64,000 bases of DNA from Burkholderiales bacterium PBB1 (GTDB lineage Bacteria; Pseudomonadota; Gammaproteobacteria; Burkholderiales; Burkholderiaceae_C): assembly GCA_002255905.1 (NCBI GenBank), contig NKIN01000006.1:60562-124561 (forward strand), given 5' to 3'. The notes beneath the pieces are model-generated. The model was not told where the DNA came from. It worked only from the letters and a program-made list of their open reading frames with translations, and ran no database searches. Each line of letters starts with the position of its first letter. The stretch's first letter is position 1. The position numbers were made by a program, and so were the translations under genes. This document shows, one piece after another, positions 18,773 to 29,505 of this stretch.

Positions 18773-19465
18773 ATGTATTGCGCCGCATCTGCTGTCATTT
18801 CCGCGCAAGTTCCCAGAGGTCGCGTTCTGGAGGGAGGCTGTGGGTGGCGCCTCGCGCTGTGGAGCGCCACGGTCGCGCTGGTCTGTTGCGCGTCGGCCGG
18901 TGCCGCCACCGTGACGGTGAACGTGACCGACCCTACGGGCAAGCCGCTTCCGCAGGCCGTGGTGATGATCGAGCCGGTGACCGGCAAACTGCCAGCGCCG
19001 CCGATGGCGTCCGTCCAGGTGGCCCAGGTGAAGCGCCAGTTCGTGCCGCGGGTCAGCGTGGTCACCGTGGGCACTTCCGTGGCCTTTCCGAACCAGGACA
19101 CGGTGCGCCATCACGTCTATTCGTTTTCGCCGACCAAGAACTTCGAATTGAAGTTGTATTCCGGTGTCCCTGCCCAGCCAGTGCTGTTCGACAAGACAGG
19201 TATCGCCGTGCTGGGTTGCAACATCCACGATCAGATGGCGGCCTGGATCGTCGTGGTCGACACGCCCTATCACGCGGTGTCCGACGCAGAGGGCATCGCC
19301 AGGGTCCAGGGGGTGGCGGCGGGGAACTACCAGCTCAAGGTCTGGCACCCGGGGCTGCAAGGTGCGTCGGACGGCGTGAGCCAGCCACTGACGGCCACGG
19401 CGGCCAACATCGACAAAGCCGTGCGTCTGCCGATCGACATGAACCCGCTGGTGCCGCAGCCATGA
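18773..19465 (+). CDS. Secreted cupredoxin-like (methylamine-utilisation-type) protein
   Basis: A 230-residue protein with an N-terminal export signal (hydrophobic stretch ending near ASAGAATV) and a single cupredoxin fold. Possible type-1 copper ligands: His in DTVRHHVYSF, Cys and His in LGCNIHDQM, and that Met. A C-terminal carboxypeptidase-regulatory-like segment follows (TPYHAVSDAEGIARVQGVAAGNYQLKVWHPG). Similar proteins are annotated as methylamine utilisation proteins, but no mau genes are here. The stop overlaps the start of a GGDEF/EAL gene (ATGA), so the periplasmic copper protein may be a partner or ligand sensor for that enzyme. The start is uncertain; the ATG at 18773 gives a rather long signal region. 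Confidence 0.75.
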   Translation: MYCAASAVISAQVPRGRVLEGGCGWRLALWSATVALVCCASAGAATVTVNVTDPTGKPLPQAVVMIEPVTGKLPAPPMASVQVAQVKRQFVPRVSVVTVGTSVAFPNQDTVRHHVYSFSPTKNFELKLYSGVPAQPVLFDKTGIAVLGCNIHDQMAAWIVVVDTPYHAVSDAEGIARVQGVAAGNYQLKVWHPGLQGASDGVSQPLTATAANIDKAVRLPIDMNPLVPQP

Positions 19466-21912
19466 CGGGCTTCACCAACTTGATGCGCAGTTCGCTCAAG
19501 GCGCGACTGATCGCGACCTTTCTGGGTTTGCTGCTGGTGGTGCAACTGGCGGGGTTCTCGGCGCTGCGTGCCAGCCTGGCAAGCCACGCCCAGCAGGAGC
19601 TGCCTGCTCGCCTGGATGTCGGCGATCGCGTGCTGCACAGCCTGTTGAGCCAACGGGCGCAGAAGCTCACCGATGGCGCCAGGCTGCTGGCCGCCGACTA
19701 CGGGTTCCGCGAGGCCATCCATTCGAAGGACACCGACACCATCGTCTCGGCGCTCGAAAACCACGGTCGTCGCATCGGTGCCACGCGGGTGGCGCTGTAT
19801 GACACCGCACTGACTTTGCAGGCCAGTACGGGCACGCACCTCGAGACCCTTGGACCATTGGCTGCACGCCTGTCGGGTCGGGTGATGCGACCGGGGAACG
19901 CGATCGACTCGACCACCAGCGAAATCGGTCTGCTGTCGGGGCAGCCATATCAGTTCGTGATGGTGCCGATCAAGGCGCCAGTGGTGGTCGGCTGGGTGAT
20001 GATGGGTTTTCCGATCGGTGAGCGGCTGGTCAGCGACATGCAGGCACTGGCTGCGGTGCAGGTGACGCTGTTGACCCGGTCGCCTGACAGCCCGGTCTGG
20101 CAAGTAAAGCTGTCGAGCCTGCCGAGCGAGACCAACGACGGGCTGTCGCTGCACGGATGGCAGTCGGTTCCTGCGGACGCGCGCATGGTGTCCGTGACCG
20201 CCAACGGCGAGGAGTTCGGCGTGCACCCTCGCTGGCTGACGGCGGATTCCGACAATGGAAGCGTGCTGGCGCTGACCTCGTTGTCTGTCGACGCAGCGAC
20301 ACGCGTCCCACACGATCTTCAAGTGGCGTTGCTGGCCACCACCGTGATCAGTTGCCTGGTGTTCGGCATCGGCAGTTCGCTCACCGCGCATCGGATGATC
20401 ACCCCGCTCAACCAATTGGCTGCCGCGGCCGATCGCCTCGGCGCTGGGGACTACGCGACGCCGATCGGCGACGACGACCGCCGCGACGAAATCGGGCAGC
20501 TGTCGCAGTCCTTCGAGCGCATGCGCATCAGCGTGTCGGCTCAAAAGGAAGAAATCCTGAAGCTGGCGTACTGGGACACGTTGACCGGGCTGCCGAACCG
20601 GGCCCAGTTTCGCGATGCCGTGAGCAGCGCGATCGCGACGGCGCAGAAGCACTCGGACACACAGGGCGCATCCGGTCGCGGGTCGGTGGCCGTGCTGATG
20701 CTCGACCTGGATCGCTTCAAGCACGTCAACGACGTGCTCGGCTACCGCTTCGGTGACCTGCTGCTGATGCAAGTCGCCCAGCGTCTGGCCCAGCACGCGG
20801 TGCGCGGTGGCGACATGGTGGCCCGCCTGGGCGGCGACGAGTTCGCCATCCTGCTGCGCAACGGCGATGCCGAACTCGCGCAGACGGTCGCGCAACGCAT
20901 CGCCAGTGCGTTCGATGCGCCACTGACGCTGGAGGAACACACCGTGGACATGGGCGCCGGCATCGGCATGGCCTGTTGGCCGCAACATGCCAGCGATGCC
21001 GACATGCTGCTCAGCCGGGCCGAGGTGGCCATGTATTCCGCCAAGCATCGCAGTGCGGGCGCCCTGATGTATGACCCGACGATCGATGCCGCGAGCGCGC
21101 AGACCCTGTCGCTGCTGACCGAGATGCGTCAGGCAGTGAGCGACCACCAGTTGCGTCTGTACCTGCAGCCCAAGCTGTCGCTGAGCACCGGCGCGGTGGT
21201 GGGCGCCGAGGCACTGGTGCGCTGGCAGCATCCGCAGCGTGGTCTGGTGCCGCCGATGCAGTTCATTCCCTTTGCCGAGCAGACCGGGTTCATCCGCGTG
21301 CTGACCATGTGGATCTTCGAGGAAGCGGCGCGACACTGGCGCACGCTCCATGCCGAGGGCCTGATGATCACCTTGTCGGTGAACTTGTCGACACGCGATC
21401 TGCTGGATCAGGATCTGCCGCAGAAATTCGATGCGCTGCTGGTCAAGCACCAAGTGCCGGCCGAGGCCTTGTGCCTGGAGATCACCGAAAGCGCGATCAT
21501 GGACGACCCGCAGCGGGCCCAAGCCACGCTGGACAAGCTCAGTGCGCTGGGCTTCAAGCTGTCGATCGACGATTTCGGCACCGGGTATTCATCGCTGGCC
21601 TACCTGAAGCGCCTGCCGGTGGACGAGCTCAAGATCGATCAGTCCTTCGTCAAGAGCATGCAAGCCGACCCCGACGACGCGAAGATCGTCCGTTCGACGA
21701 TCGACCTCGCCCACAACCTGGGCCTGACCGTCGTGGCCGAAGGCGTCGAGAACGCTCGGGTGTGGGACATGCTGCGCGAACTGAATTGCGATCAGGCGCA
21801 GGGCTATCACATGGGCAAGCCGATGCCTGCGGACGCTTTTGCGAATTGGTCGGTCGGTTGGCTGACCCAGCACCGTCCGGTCGATGTGGTGTCGGCCTTC
21901 ATGTTGCACTGA
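19462..21912 (+). CDS. Membrane GGDEF-EAL diguanylate cyclase/phosphodiesterase
   Basis: An 816-residue protein. Order: membrane helix (about 15-33), periplasmic sensor of about 260 residues, second helix (about 285-305), HAMP, GGDEF domain with RLGGDEFAILL intact (about residues 375-535), and EAL domain with GAEALVRWQHP and DDFGTGYSSLAYLKRLPVDELKIDQSF, both with catalytic residues retained. It may both make and break c-di-GMP. The start ATG overlaps the cupredoxin stop; the in-frame extension further upstream is a shadow of mnmA and the cupredoxin gene. The sensor region probably reports periplasmic conditions, possibly through the upstream copper protein. Confidence 0.92.
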   Translation: MTGFTNLMRSSLKARLIATFLGLLLVVQLAGFSALRASLASHAQQELPARLDVGDRVLHSLLSQRAQKLTDGARLLAADYGFREAIHSKDTDTIVSALENHGRRIGATRVALYDTALTLQASTGTHLETLGPLAARLSGRVMRPGNAIDSTTSEIGLLSGQPYQFVMVPIKAPVVVGWVMMGFPIGERLVSDMQALAAVQVTLLTRSPDSPVWQVKLSSLPSETNDGLSLHGWQSVPADARMVSVTANGEEFGVHPRWLTADSDNGSVLALTSLSVDAATRVPHDLQVALLATTVISCLVFGIGSSLTAHRMITPLNQLAAAADRLGAGDYATPIGDDDRRDEIGQLSQSFERMRISVSAQKEEILKLAYWDTLTGLPNRAQFRDAVSSAIATAQKHSDTQGASGRGSVAVLMLDLDRFKHVNDVLGYRFGDLLLMQVAQRLAQHAVRGGDMVARLGGDEFAILLRNGDAELAQTVAQRIASAFDAPLTLEEHTVDMGAGIGMACWPQHASDADMLLSRAEVAMYSAKHRSAGALMYDPTIDAASAQTLSLLTEMRQAVSDHQLRLYLQPKLSLSTGAVVGAEALVRWQHPQRGLVPPMQFIPFAEQTGFIRVLTMWIFEEAARHWRTLHAEGLMITLSVNLSTRDLLDQDLPQKFDALLVKHQVPAEALCLEITESAIMDDPQRAQATLDKLSALGFKLSIDDFGTGYSSLAYLKRLPVDELKIDQSFVKSMQADPDDAKIVRSTIDLAHNLGLTVVAEGVENARVWDMLRELNCDQAQGYHMGKPMPADAFANWSVGWLTQHRPVDVVSAFMLH

Positions 21913-21972
21913 GGGCGCGCGCCCGAAGACATCGGGCGGATCAGGTCAGGGCAGGCCCGACCCGTTGCGGAC

Positions 21973-22200
21973 TCAGAGCACCGAGCGGCCGTTCAGGCGG
22001 TCGGTCGGGGACAGTGTGCTGTCACCCAGCGCGCGCCGCGATTCCTGCAACGCCTGGAACTCAAGGTCGGCCTGCAGGCAGGCATCGAGCCCGAAGGCCG
22101 TGCCCATGTCGCCCATGTCGTCGGTGTCGCGAACCTTGCGCACGGCAGCCCATCGCCCGCTGAGGGCGCGCCACCACGCAATGTTCTGGACTTTTCGCAC
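21973..22200 (-). CDS. Small hypothetical protein
   Basis: A 75-residue frame with a GTG start at 22200 and a GGGAG element just upstream on the minus strand. Composition is coding-like (acidic middle, DDMGDMGTAFGLDACLQADLEFQAL), with no signal or membrane segment. I do not recognise it. It lies between the GGDEF/EAL gene and argP. Confidence 0.45.
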   Translation of the reverse strand: MRKVQNIAWWRALSGRWAAVRKVRDTDDMGDMGTAFGLDACLQADLEFQALQESRRALGDSTLSPTDRLNGRSVL

Positions 22201-22310
22201 GACGACTCCCGATGAGAACGACTTCGAAGAATGGTGCCAGTGTGGCGAGACAGCGGCGTGACAGTGTTGGGAATTGACACCGTTATTGCGTGCACTTCAC
22301 AACACAAGCG

Positions 22311-23336
22311 TCACTTCCTCTTTCCATGACGCGCAGAAGAAGTAGAAGGTTCCAGCTGCGATTGCGGAACCCCTCGAACAGGTGGTGTGGCGCGCACCAC
22401 ACGCGGCGCCTGGTCATTCAGTGCGTCGCGTGCGCCGCGGGCCAGTGCGGCGCCCACCCGATCGAGCATCGCCACCCGCGCCGACGGCGGCGCGCCATCC
22501 GGACCCAATCGCCATTGATGCCAGTGCAGCGCCACCGGGATCGAGACTTCGGGCCGCAACGCAACGAGCTCTCCGCAGTCCAGCAGGGCCCGCACTTGCA
22601 GCTCTGGCACCACGCCCACCCCCCACCCCATCAGCGCGGCGCGCACGCAGGCTTCCGATGACGGGACATAGCGCGCCTTCAGCCGCGCGCCGGCAATGCC
22701 GAACGCACTCGTCACCCATTGCCGCTGCATGTCGTCCTTGCGATTGAAGACCAGGAAGGGCACCTGGTTGAAGCTCGCTTCGTTGAGCCCCGACGGTGAG
22801 CCCTTCAGCTCCTGCGCGACGAAACCCGGGCTGGCCACTGCCAGGTAGCGCATCACGCCCAGGGGCACGACCCTGCAACCCTTGAGCGCCTTGCTGACGG
22901 TGCTCACGCAGCCCAGCACCTCGCCCTGGCGCAACCAGTCGTGGGTGAAGTCCTGGTCATCGACCACCAGTTCCAGCGCCAGCCCATCGTGCACCAGCTC
23001 GTCCAGTGCGGGCAGCACCCAGGTTGCGAGGCTGTCGGCGTTCACGGCCACCGGCAGGCGCTCGCCGACCGACGGCTGCACGCCCAGCTCGCGCGACACA
23101 TCGGCACGCAGCGCCTGCAACTGGCGGGCAAAGCGCAGCAGCACCTTGCCGGGCTCGGTCAGTCGCAGGGGTCGGGAGCGCACCACCAGCGGCTGGCCGA
23201 CCTGTGCCTCGAGCGCGCGCAGCCGCTGCGACACCGCCGACTGCGTGATCGCCAACCGCTGCGCGGCCGCCTCGAAGCCACCGTGGTCGGCCAGTGCGGC
23301 CAGGCAATCGAGTGCGGCAGGGTCCAGGGTATTCAT
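22311..23336 (-). CDS. argP: LysR-family regulator ArgP (IciA)
   Basis: A 341-residue LysR protein. The HTH is FEAAAQRLAITQSAVSQRLRALEAQVGQPL, and the Pro-rich SRPLRLTEPGKVLLRFARQ follows as in ArgP, which controls lysine/arginine export and related genes. The effector domain covers the rest (NADSLATWVLPAL). It is divergent from a D-amino-acid dehydrogenase gene, with a 102-base intergenic region likely holding its operator; regulation of that gene is inference from arrangement. Confidence 0.85.
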   Translation of the reverse strand: MNTLDPAALDCLAALADHGGFEAAAQRLAITQSAVSQRLRALEAQVGQPLVVRSRPLRLTEPGKVLLRFARQLQALRADVSRELGVQPSVGERLPVAVNADSLATWVLPALDELVHDGLALELVVDDQDFTHDWLRQGEVLGCVSTVSKALKGCRVVPLGVMRYLAVASPGFVAQELKGSPSGLNEASFNQVPFLVFNRKDDMQRQWVTSAFGIAGARLKARYVPSSEACVRAALMGWGVGVVPELQVRALLDCGELVALRPEVSIPVALHWHQWRLGPDGAPPSARVAMLDRVGAALARGARDALNDQAPRVVRATPPVRGVPQSQLEPSTSSARHGKRK

Positions 23337-23438
23337 AAGCGCTGCTAATGTGCCGAGTGATTGATGAATGATGCTTCTTTTTGAAACGCACCGATCGCAA
23401 AATGGCTCTCAGCATCAATTCCCTGGGAGGCGAACCCC

Positions 23439-24746
23439 ATGAAAGTCATCGTGATGGGCGCCGGCATCATCGGCATCAGTACCGCCTGGCATTTGCTCGG
23501 CGAAGGCCACGAGGTCACGGTCGTCGACCGCCAGCCGGATGCGGCGCTTGAAACCAGCTTCGCGAACGGCGCTCAGATCTCGGTCAGCTTCTGCGAGCCC
23601 TGGGCCGATGCACGGGCGCCGTTCAAGGTCGCGAAATGGCTGCTGCGCGATGACGCGCCACTGCTGTTTCGGCCGAAGCTCGACCCTCACCAATGGCGAT
23701 GGGGCCTGAGTTTTCTGGCCCAGTGCAACACGCCTGCGTTCGAGCGCAACGTCGGCCAGTTGGTGGCGCTGGGCCGCTACAGCCAGGCGACGTTGAAGTC
23801 GGTGGTGGCGCAGACCGGCATCGAATATCACCGGCTCGAGCGTGGCATCCTGCATTTCTTCTCGACGCAGCAGGATTTCGACGCCGGCGCTGCGGCTGCC
23901 GCAGTGATGCGTCGCCACGGGGTCGATCGCCGCGTGCTGTCGCGCGATGAGGTGCTGGCGGTCGAGCCGGCCCTTGTGTCGTTCGGCCCGCGGCTGGCCG
24001 GCGGCACCTACACGCCCAGCGACGAATCCGGCGATGCACGGGTGTTTACCCAGCAACTGGCCAGGCGCTGCGCCGAACGCGGTGCGACCTTTCTTTACGG
24101 CCACGACATCGTCGGTCTGCAGAAGGCCGGCGGCGCAGTCGAGTCTCTGCGTGTGCGCGAGCAGGCCACTGGTCAGATCACGACGCTGCGTGCCGATGCC
24201 TATGTCGCGGCCATGGGAAGCCACACCGCGCCGCTGCTGCGCCCGCTCGGCCTGTGTCTGAACATCTACCCGGCCAAGGGCTACTCCGCCACCCTGAAGT
24301 TGAAGCATCCGGACCGCGCCAGCACCGTCAGCCTGCTCGACGACGGGCGCAAGATTGCCATCAGCCGGTTGGGCGATGAGGTGCGCATTGCCGGCACCGC
24401 CGAGATGGCGGGCTACGACACCTCGATCACCAGTGCCACATCACGCGTGCGCTGTGAGGCGCTGGTCAAGCGCTACGAAGAGCTGTTCCCCGGCGTGGCC
24501 GACACCACGCAGCCCAACTTCTGGGCCGGTCTGCGCCCTAGCACGCCAGACAACATCCCGATCATCGGCCGCAGCCCGATCGACCGGCTGTGGATCAACG
24601 CCGGCCATGGCACGCTGGGGTGGACGCACGGTGCGGGCTCGGGCCGCGCGCTGGCCGAGCTGATCAGCGGCAAGCAGCCCGCCGTGGACTTCGGTTTTCA
24701 CGGCCAGAGCAGCATGCCTCGTCGACCGCGCATGGCCACGGCTTGA
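23439..24746 (+). CDS. dadA: D-amino-acid dehydrogenase (DadA)
   Basis: A 435-residue FAD flavoprotein. The N-terminal dinucleotide fold VIVMGAGIIGISTAWHL is followed by DadA-specific ETSFANGAQISVSFCEPWA, and the C-terminal GLRPSTPDNIPIIGRSPIDRLWINAGHGTLGWT completes the normal layout. It oxidises D-amino acids (for example D-alanine) and passes electrons to the respiratory chain from the inner-membrane face. The start has GGGAGG 12 bases upstream. Next to argP, which may regulate it. Confidence 0.93.
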   Translation: MKVIVMGAGIIGISTAWHLLGEGHEVTVVDRQPDAALETSFANGAQISVSFCEPWADARAPFKVAKWLLRDDAPLLFRPKLDPHQWRWGLSFLAQCNTPAFERNVGQLVALGRYSQATLKSVVAQTGIEYHRLERGILHFFSTQQDFDAGAAAAAVMRRHGVDRRVLSRDEVLAVEPALVSFGPRLAGGTYTPSDESGDARVFTQQLARRCAERGATFLYGHDIVGLQKAGGAVESLRVREQATGQITTLRADAYVAAMGSHTAPLLRPLGLCLNIYPAKGYSATLKLKHPDRASTVSLLDDGRKIAISRLGDEVRIAGTAEMAGYDTSITSATSRVRCEALVKRYEELFPGVADTTQPNFWAGLRPSTPDNIPIIGRSPIDRLWINAGHGTLGWTHGAGSGRALAELISGKQPAVDFGFHGQSSMPRRPRMATA

Positions 24747-24869
24747 CCCCGGGCGTTCCCTTTGGCCGGGATCAATCGAATCCACCCGCCCCGACAAAAC
24801 AATCAATTGGCACCACGGGCGCATCGTTGATTGAATCGAGGCATCGTTGGCTCTTCGTCGAGGCCAGAG

Positions 24870-26033
24870 ATGAAAGTCCGCAGCGTTTCGATCACGCATC
24901 CGGTTCCGCAAAGCCAGGGCAGCGCGGCGCGGCACTACGTCGAGGAACTGTTCGCCGAAGTCGGCATCGGGCTGAAGGGTCAGCGCCCCTGGGACATGCG
25001 GCTGATCGATCCCGCTGTGCCCGAGCGGCTGCTGGCCCATGGCAGCCTGGGCCTGGGCGAGTCGTACATGGACGGGGAGTGGGAGTGCGAGCGCCTCGAT
25101 CAATTCTTCGATCGCCTGCTGCGCGCCGATATCGCCTCGCGCGTGCGCCCGTTCAGTCTGCTGTGGCACCACCTGCGTTCGCGCTGGCTGAACCTGCAAA
25201 CCGAGGGCCGTGCCTGGCAGGTGGGTCTCGCCCACTACGACCTGGGCAACGACTTCTATGCCGCGATGCTCGACCGCCGCATGACCTACACCTGTGCGTT
25301 CTGGCAGCAGGCCCAGACGCTGGACGCGGCGCAGGAGCACAAGCTTGATCTGGTCTGCCGCAAGCTCGGCCTGGAGCGCGGCATGCGCGTGCTCGACATC
25401 GGCTGCGGCTGGGGCAGCTTCATGCAGTTCGCTGCCGAGCGCTACGGCGTGCAGTGTGTGGGCGTGACGATCTCGGCCGAGCAGGCTGCACTGGGGCGCG
25501 AGCGCTGCGCCGGGCTGCCGATCGAGTTCCGGCTGACCGACTACCGCACGCTCGACGAACGCTTCGACCGCATCGTCAGTCTGGGCATGTTCGAGCATGT
25601 CGGCCAGAAGAACCATGCCGCCTACATGGACGTCGCGCTGCGCTGCCTGGACGACGCGGGCCTGTTCCTGTTGCACACCATCGGCCGCAACGAGCAGGGG
25701 CACGGCACCGACCCGTGGATCCACCGCTACATCTTTCCCAATGGCGAGCTGCCAACCATCGCGCAGATCGGTCGCGCCTGCGAGCGGCGCTTCGTGGTCG
25801 AGGATCTGCACAACTTTGGTGCCGACTACGACCGCACGCTGATGGCCTGGCATGCGAATGTCGAGGCGGCGTGGCCACGCTTTGCCGATCGACTCGGCGA
25901 GCGCTTCCGTCGGATGTGGCGCTACTACCTGCTGTCGTCGGCGGGGGCCTTCCGCGCGCGCGACATCCAGCTGTGGCAGTGGGTGCTGTCCAAGCCCGGC
26001 CGGCCAGGTGTCTACCGCCGCTGGGCCAGCTGA
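24870..26033 (+). CDS. cfa: Cyclopropane-fatty-acyl-phospholipid synthase family
   Basis: A 387-residue SAM-dependent enzyme. N-terminal lipid-binding region, then VGLAHYDLGNDFYAAMLDRRMTYTCAFW, motif I VLDIGCGWGSFMQFAAERYG, VSLGMFEHVGQKNHAAYM and IHRYIFPNGELPTIAQI, all characteristic of CFA synthases. It adds a methylene to unsaturated acyl chains in membrane lipids. ATG 24870 begins MKVRSV; an upstream in-frame ATG at 24831 is less likely. A 123-base gap separates it from dadA. Confidence 0.92.
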   Translation: MKVRSVSITHPVPQSQGSAARHYVEELFAEVGIGLKGQRPWDMRLIDPAVPERLLAHGSLGLGESYMDGEWECERLDQFFDRLLRADIASRVRPFSLLWHHLRSRWLNLQTEGRAWQVGLAHYDLGNDFYAAMLDRRMTYTCAFWQQAQTLDAAQEHKLDLVCRKLGLERGMRVLDIGCGWGSFMQFAAERYGVQCVGVTISAEQAALGRERCAGLPIEFRLTDYRTLDERFDRIVSLGMFEHVGQKNHAAYMDVALRCLDDAGLFLLHTIGRNEQGHGTDPWIHRYIFPNGELPTIAQIGRACERRFVVEDLHNFGADYDRTLMAWHANVEAAWPRFADRLGERFRRMWRYYLLSSAGAFRARDIQLWQWVLSKPGRPGVYRRWAS

Positions 26034-26047
26034 GCCAGTCGCGCTCG

Positions 26048-26749
26048 CTAGCGGCGTGTATGCCGGCGCGCCGAACCGCGGGCCGAGGCCTGGTTCGGTC
26101 GGCCGGTTTGCGGGCGGGGTCTGGCAATGTCGGCGAGCAGCAAGGTCGCGCGCACCAGTTCCTCGACCGCTGCACTCAAATCGGCCGGCGGCTCCAGCGA
26201 TTCGATCTCCTCGATCAAGTCGTCGGCATCTTCCAGGTCATCGGGGTCCAGGTGTCGGTAGAGCAGCGCCAAGGGGGCGGTCAGCGCGCTTGCATCCAAC
26301 TGCATCAGCCCGGGGAAGAACTCCTGCGCGGTCGCGAAGCCGGCCACCCACGGGTAGACGGCATCGGTCTCGTGCGGCGCGTCGCTGTCAGCGTCATCTT
26401 CGTCGCTCGCCGGTGCGAGCTCGAACACCCATGGGTCGAACCACTGCCGGTTGCCGATGGCGTCGTTCAGTTCCGAATGCCGACGCAGTGCCAGCGCCTG
26501 CAGTCGCTTCGCGTCGAACGCCGCCGGCAGCGCACGCCCGTCGGCATCGGTGAGGTATGGCAACCACTGGGCAGCGGGCACCGGCTGCGGCTGCAGCAAC
26601 ACGCCGCACAGGAAGCCATCGACCATGCTGACGTCCAGTGGCTCCAGCGGCGCCGGCACGCGGTCGAGCAGGGCCTGCAACTCATCGATGTCGCGCTCGT
26701 CGAGCGGGGCCGCGCCGCTGCCAGAGGAAGAACGGGGAGTAGAGGACAT
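26048..26749 (-). CDS. UPF0149 family protein (YecA/YgfB-like)
   Basis: A 233-residue acidic protein of the UPF0149 family: [33 protein letters not shown], and a helical C-terminal part ([25 protein letters not shown]) followed by a basic tail. The molecular function is not established. No Zn-binding SEC-C motif is present at the C-terminus, unlike long YecA forms. Divergent from mmsA with a 56-base spacer. Confidence 0.75.
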   Translation of the reverse strand: MSSTPRSSSGSGAAPLDERDIDELQALLDRVPAPLEPLDVSMVDGFLCGVLLQPQPVPAAQWLPYLTDADGRALPAAFDAKRLQALALRRHSELNDAIGNRQWFDPWVFELAPASDEDDADSDAPHETDAVYPWVAGFATAQEFFPGLMQLDASALTAPLALLYRHLDPDDLEDADDLIEEIESLEPPADLSAAVEELVRATLLLADIARPRPQTGRPNQASARGSARRHTRR

Positions 26750-26805
26750 GGTTGATTGTCGCCCTCCTAAACTCTGCGCCTGACGAATCGAGCTTGGAGT
26801 ACGCC

Positions 26806-28359
<1,554 letters not shown>

Positions 28360-28360
28360 A

Positions 28361-28440
28361 GCCCCCCAGTCGCTGCGCTCCTGCCCCCGAGGGGCGCCAC
28401 CCTTGGCCCGGGAGGCCCGGGCTTCGGTGTTGCTTGATCA
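28361..28440 (+). repeat. Dispersed intergenic repeat, copy 2
   Basis: Same element as at 7106-7187, in the same orientation, starting GCCCCCCAGTCGCTGCGCTC. The central GC-rich arms pair over about 7 bases. It sits in the gap between convergent mmsA and rlpA, consistent with a terminator-like element. Confidence 0.75.
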
Positions 28441-28462
28441 GACAGAGTCGTTCGTAATTCGC

Positions 28463-29494
28463 TCAGCGGCGTTCGATCACCACCGCTGCCAACGACGCGC
28501 TTGCGCGTACCCGCTGTGCGACGCGCGCGGCCTCGGCCCGGTCGGCATAGGGGCCGGCCTGCACGCGCAGCAGGTTGCGGTCGTTGAAAACTGCCAGCAA
28601 AGGGGCCAGCCACGACAGGTCACTCGACAGCCGCTGGTGCAGGCGGTCGGCGCCGTCGCGCTGCCGGAAGGCGCCCAGCTGAACCCAGAAGCCGCGTGCG
28701 GGTGTGGCCGCGGCGGGAGTCACATCGGAGGGGTCGAGCCTGGGTGGTAATGCTGGCGTCGGGACGTCAGGCGCTGGCGGTTCTGCTGCTGCGGCCACGC
28801 TGGCCACGGGCTGAGCCGATGTCGCTGGCGGAGGCGCCGACGTGATGTTCTGCACCACCGATGGTGCGGGCGATGGCGTGGCGGCCACCGCGAACGTTTG
28901 CGCCGGCGCCTGCTGGTGCCAAGCGCCCGTGCGGATCGCCTCATGCGTCAGCCGTTCGACCTCCACCGGTGCCACGCCGCGCAGCAGGTCGAGCTTCAGC
29001 GCGGCGGTGTAGCTCAGGTCGATGATGCGGCCGCTGTGAAACGGGCCACGGTCGTTGATACGCACCACGATCTCGCGACCGTTGGCAGGATTGCGTACCC
29101 GCGCGTAACTCGGGATGGGCAGCGTCGGGTGCGCGGCGGTCATCGCGTACATGTCGTAGGGCTCGCCACTGGACGTGGGGCGGCCGTGGAACTTTCGCCC
29201 GTACCACGACGCCAGCCCGCGCTCGCGGTAGGGCACATCGGCGGCGATGGGCTCGTAGCGCTGACCGGCGATCTCGTAGGGCTTGTTGGCACCACCGGGC
29301 TTGATGGTCTCGACGCGCGGTTCGGCGTTGGGGATGTCGGCCAGGTTCGGTGGTGGCGCCGCCGGTGGGCCGTCGCGGCCGGTGTAGTCGATGGGAGCGG
29401 TCGGCGCCGGTGCGGGCCCTCCCGAACCCCCCGGCGTGCTGGCGCAGCCCACCAGCCACAGCACGGCAGTCAGGGTCAGCGCAGCACGCCACAT
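28463..29494 (-). CDS. rlpA: Septal-ring lytic transglycosylase RlpA
   Basis: A 343-residue lipoprotein. The signal peptide ends in a lipobox (LWLVGCAS), then a Pro/Ala-rich linker, a double-psi beta barrel (RGLASWYGRKFHGRPTSSGEPYDM ... VRINDRGPFHSGRIIDLS, with catalytic Asp and ring-glycine motifs) and a C-terminal SPOR domain (FWVQLGAFRQRDGADRLHQRL). It cleaves denuded glycan strands at the outer-membrane face of the septum. ATG 29494 chosen over a TTG at 29500. Confidence 0.93.
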   Translation of the reverse strand: MWRAALTLTAVLWLVGCASTPGGSGGPAPAPTAPIDYTGRDGPPAAPPPNLADIPNAEPRVETIKPGGANKPYEIAGQRYEPIAADVPYRERGLASWYGRKFHGRPTSSGEPYDMYAMTAAHPTLPIPSYARVRNPANGREIVVRINDRGPFHSGRIIDLSYTAALKLDLLRGVAPVEVERLTHEAIRTGAWHQQAPAQTFAVAATPSPAPSVVQNITSAPPPATSAQPVASVAAAAEPPAPDVPTPALPPRLDPSDVTPAAATPARGFWVQLGAFRQRDGADRLHQRLSSDLSWLAPLLAVFNDRNLLRVQAGPYADRAEAARVAQRVRASASLAAVVIERR

Positions 29495-29505
29495 GGGCAA
29501 TCGTC

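Noticed and set aside
18598..19461. Possible 288-residue N-terminal extension of the GGDEF/EAL protein
   Set aside because: It overlaps mnmA and the cupredoxin gene in another frame and is Arg/Gly-rich, so it is a shadow; ATG 19462 fits the membrane-helix start.
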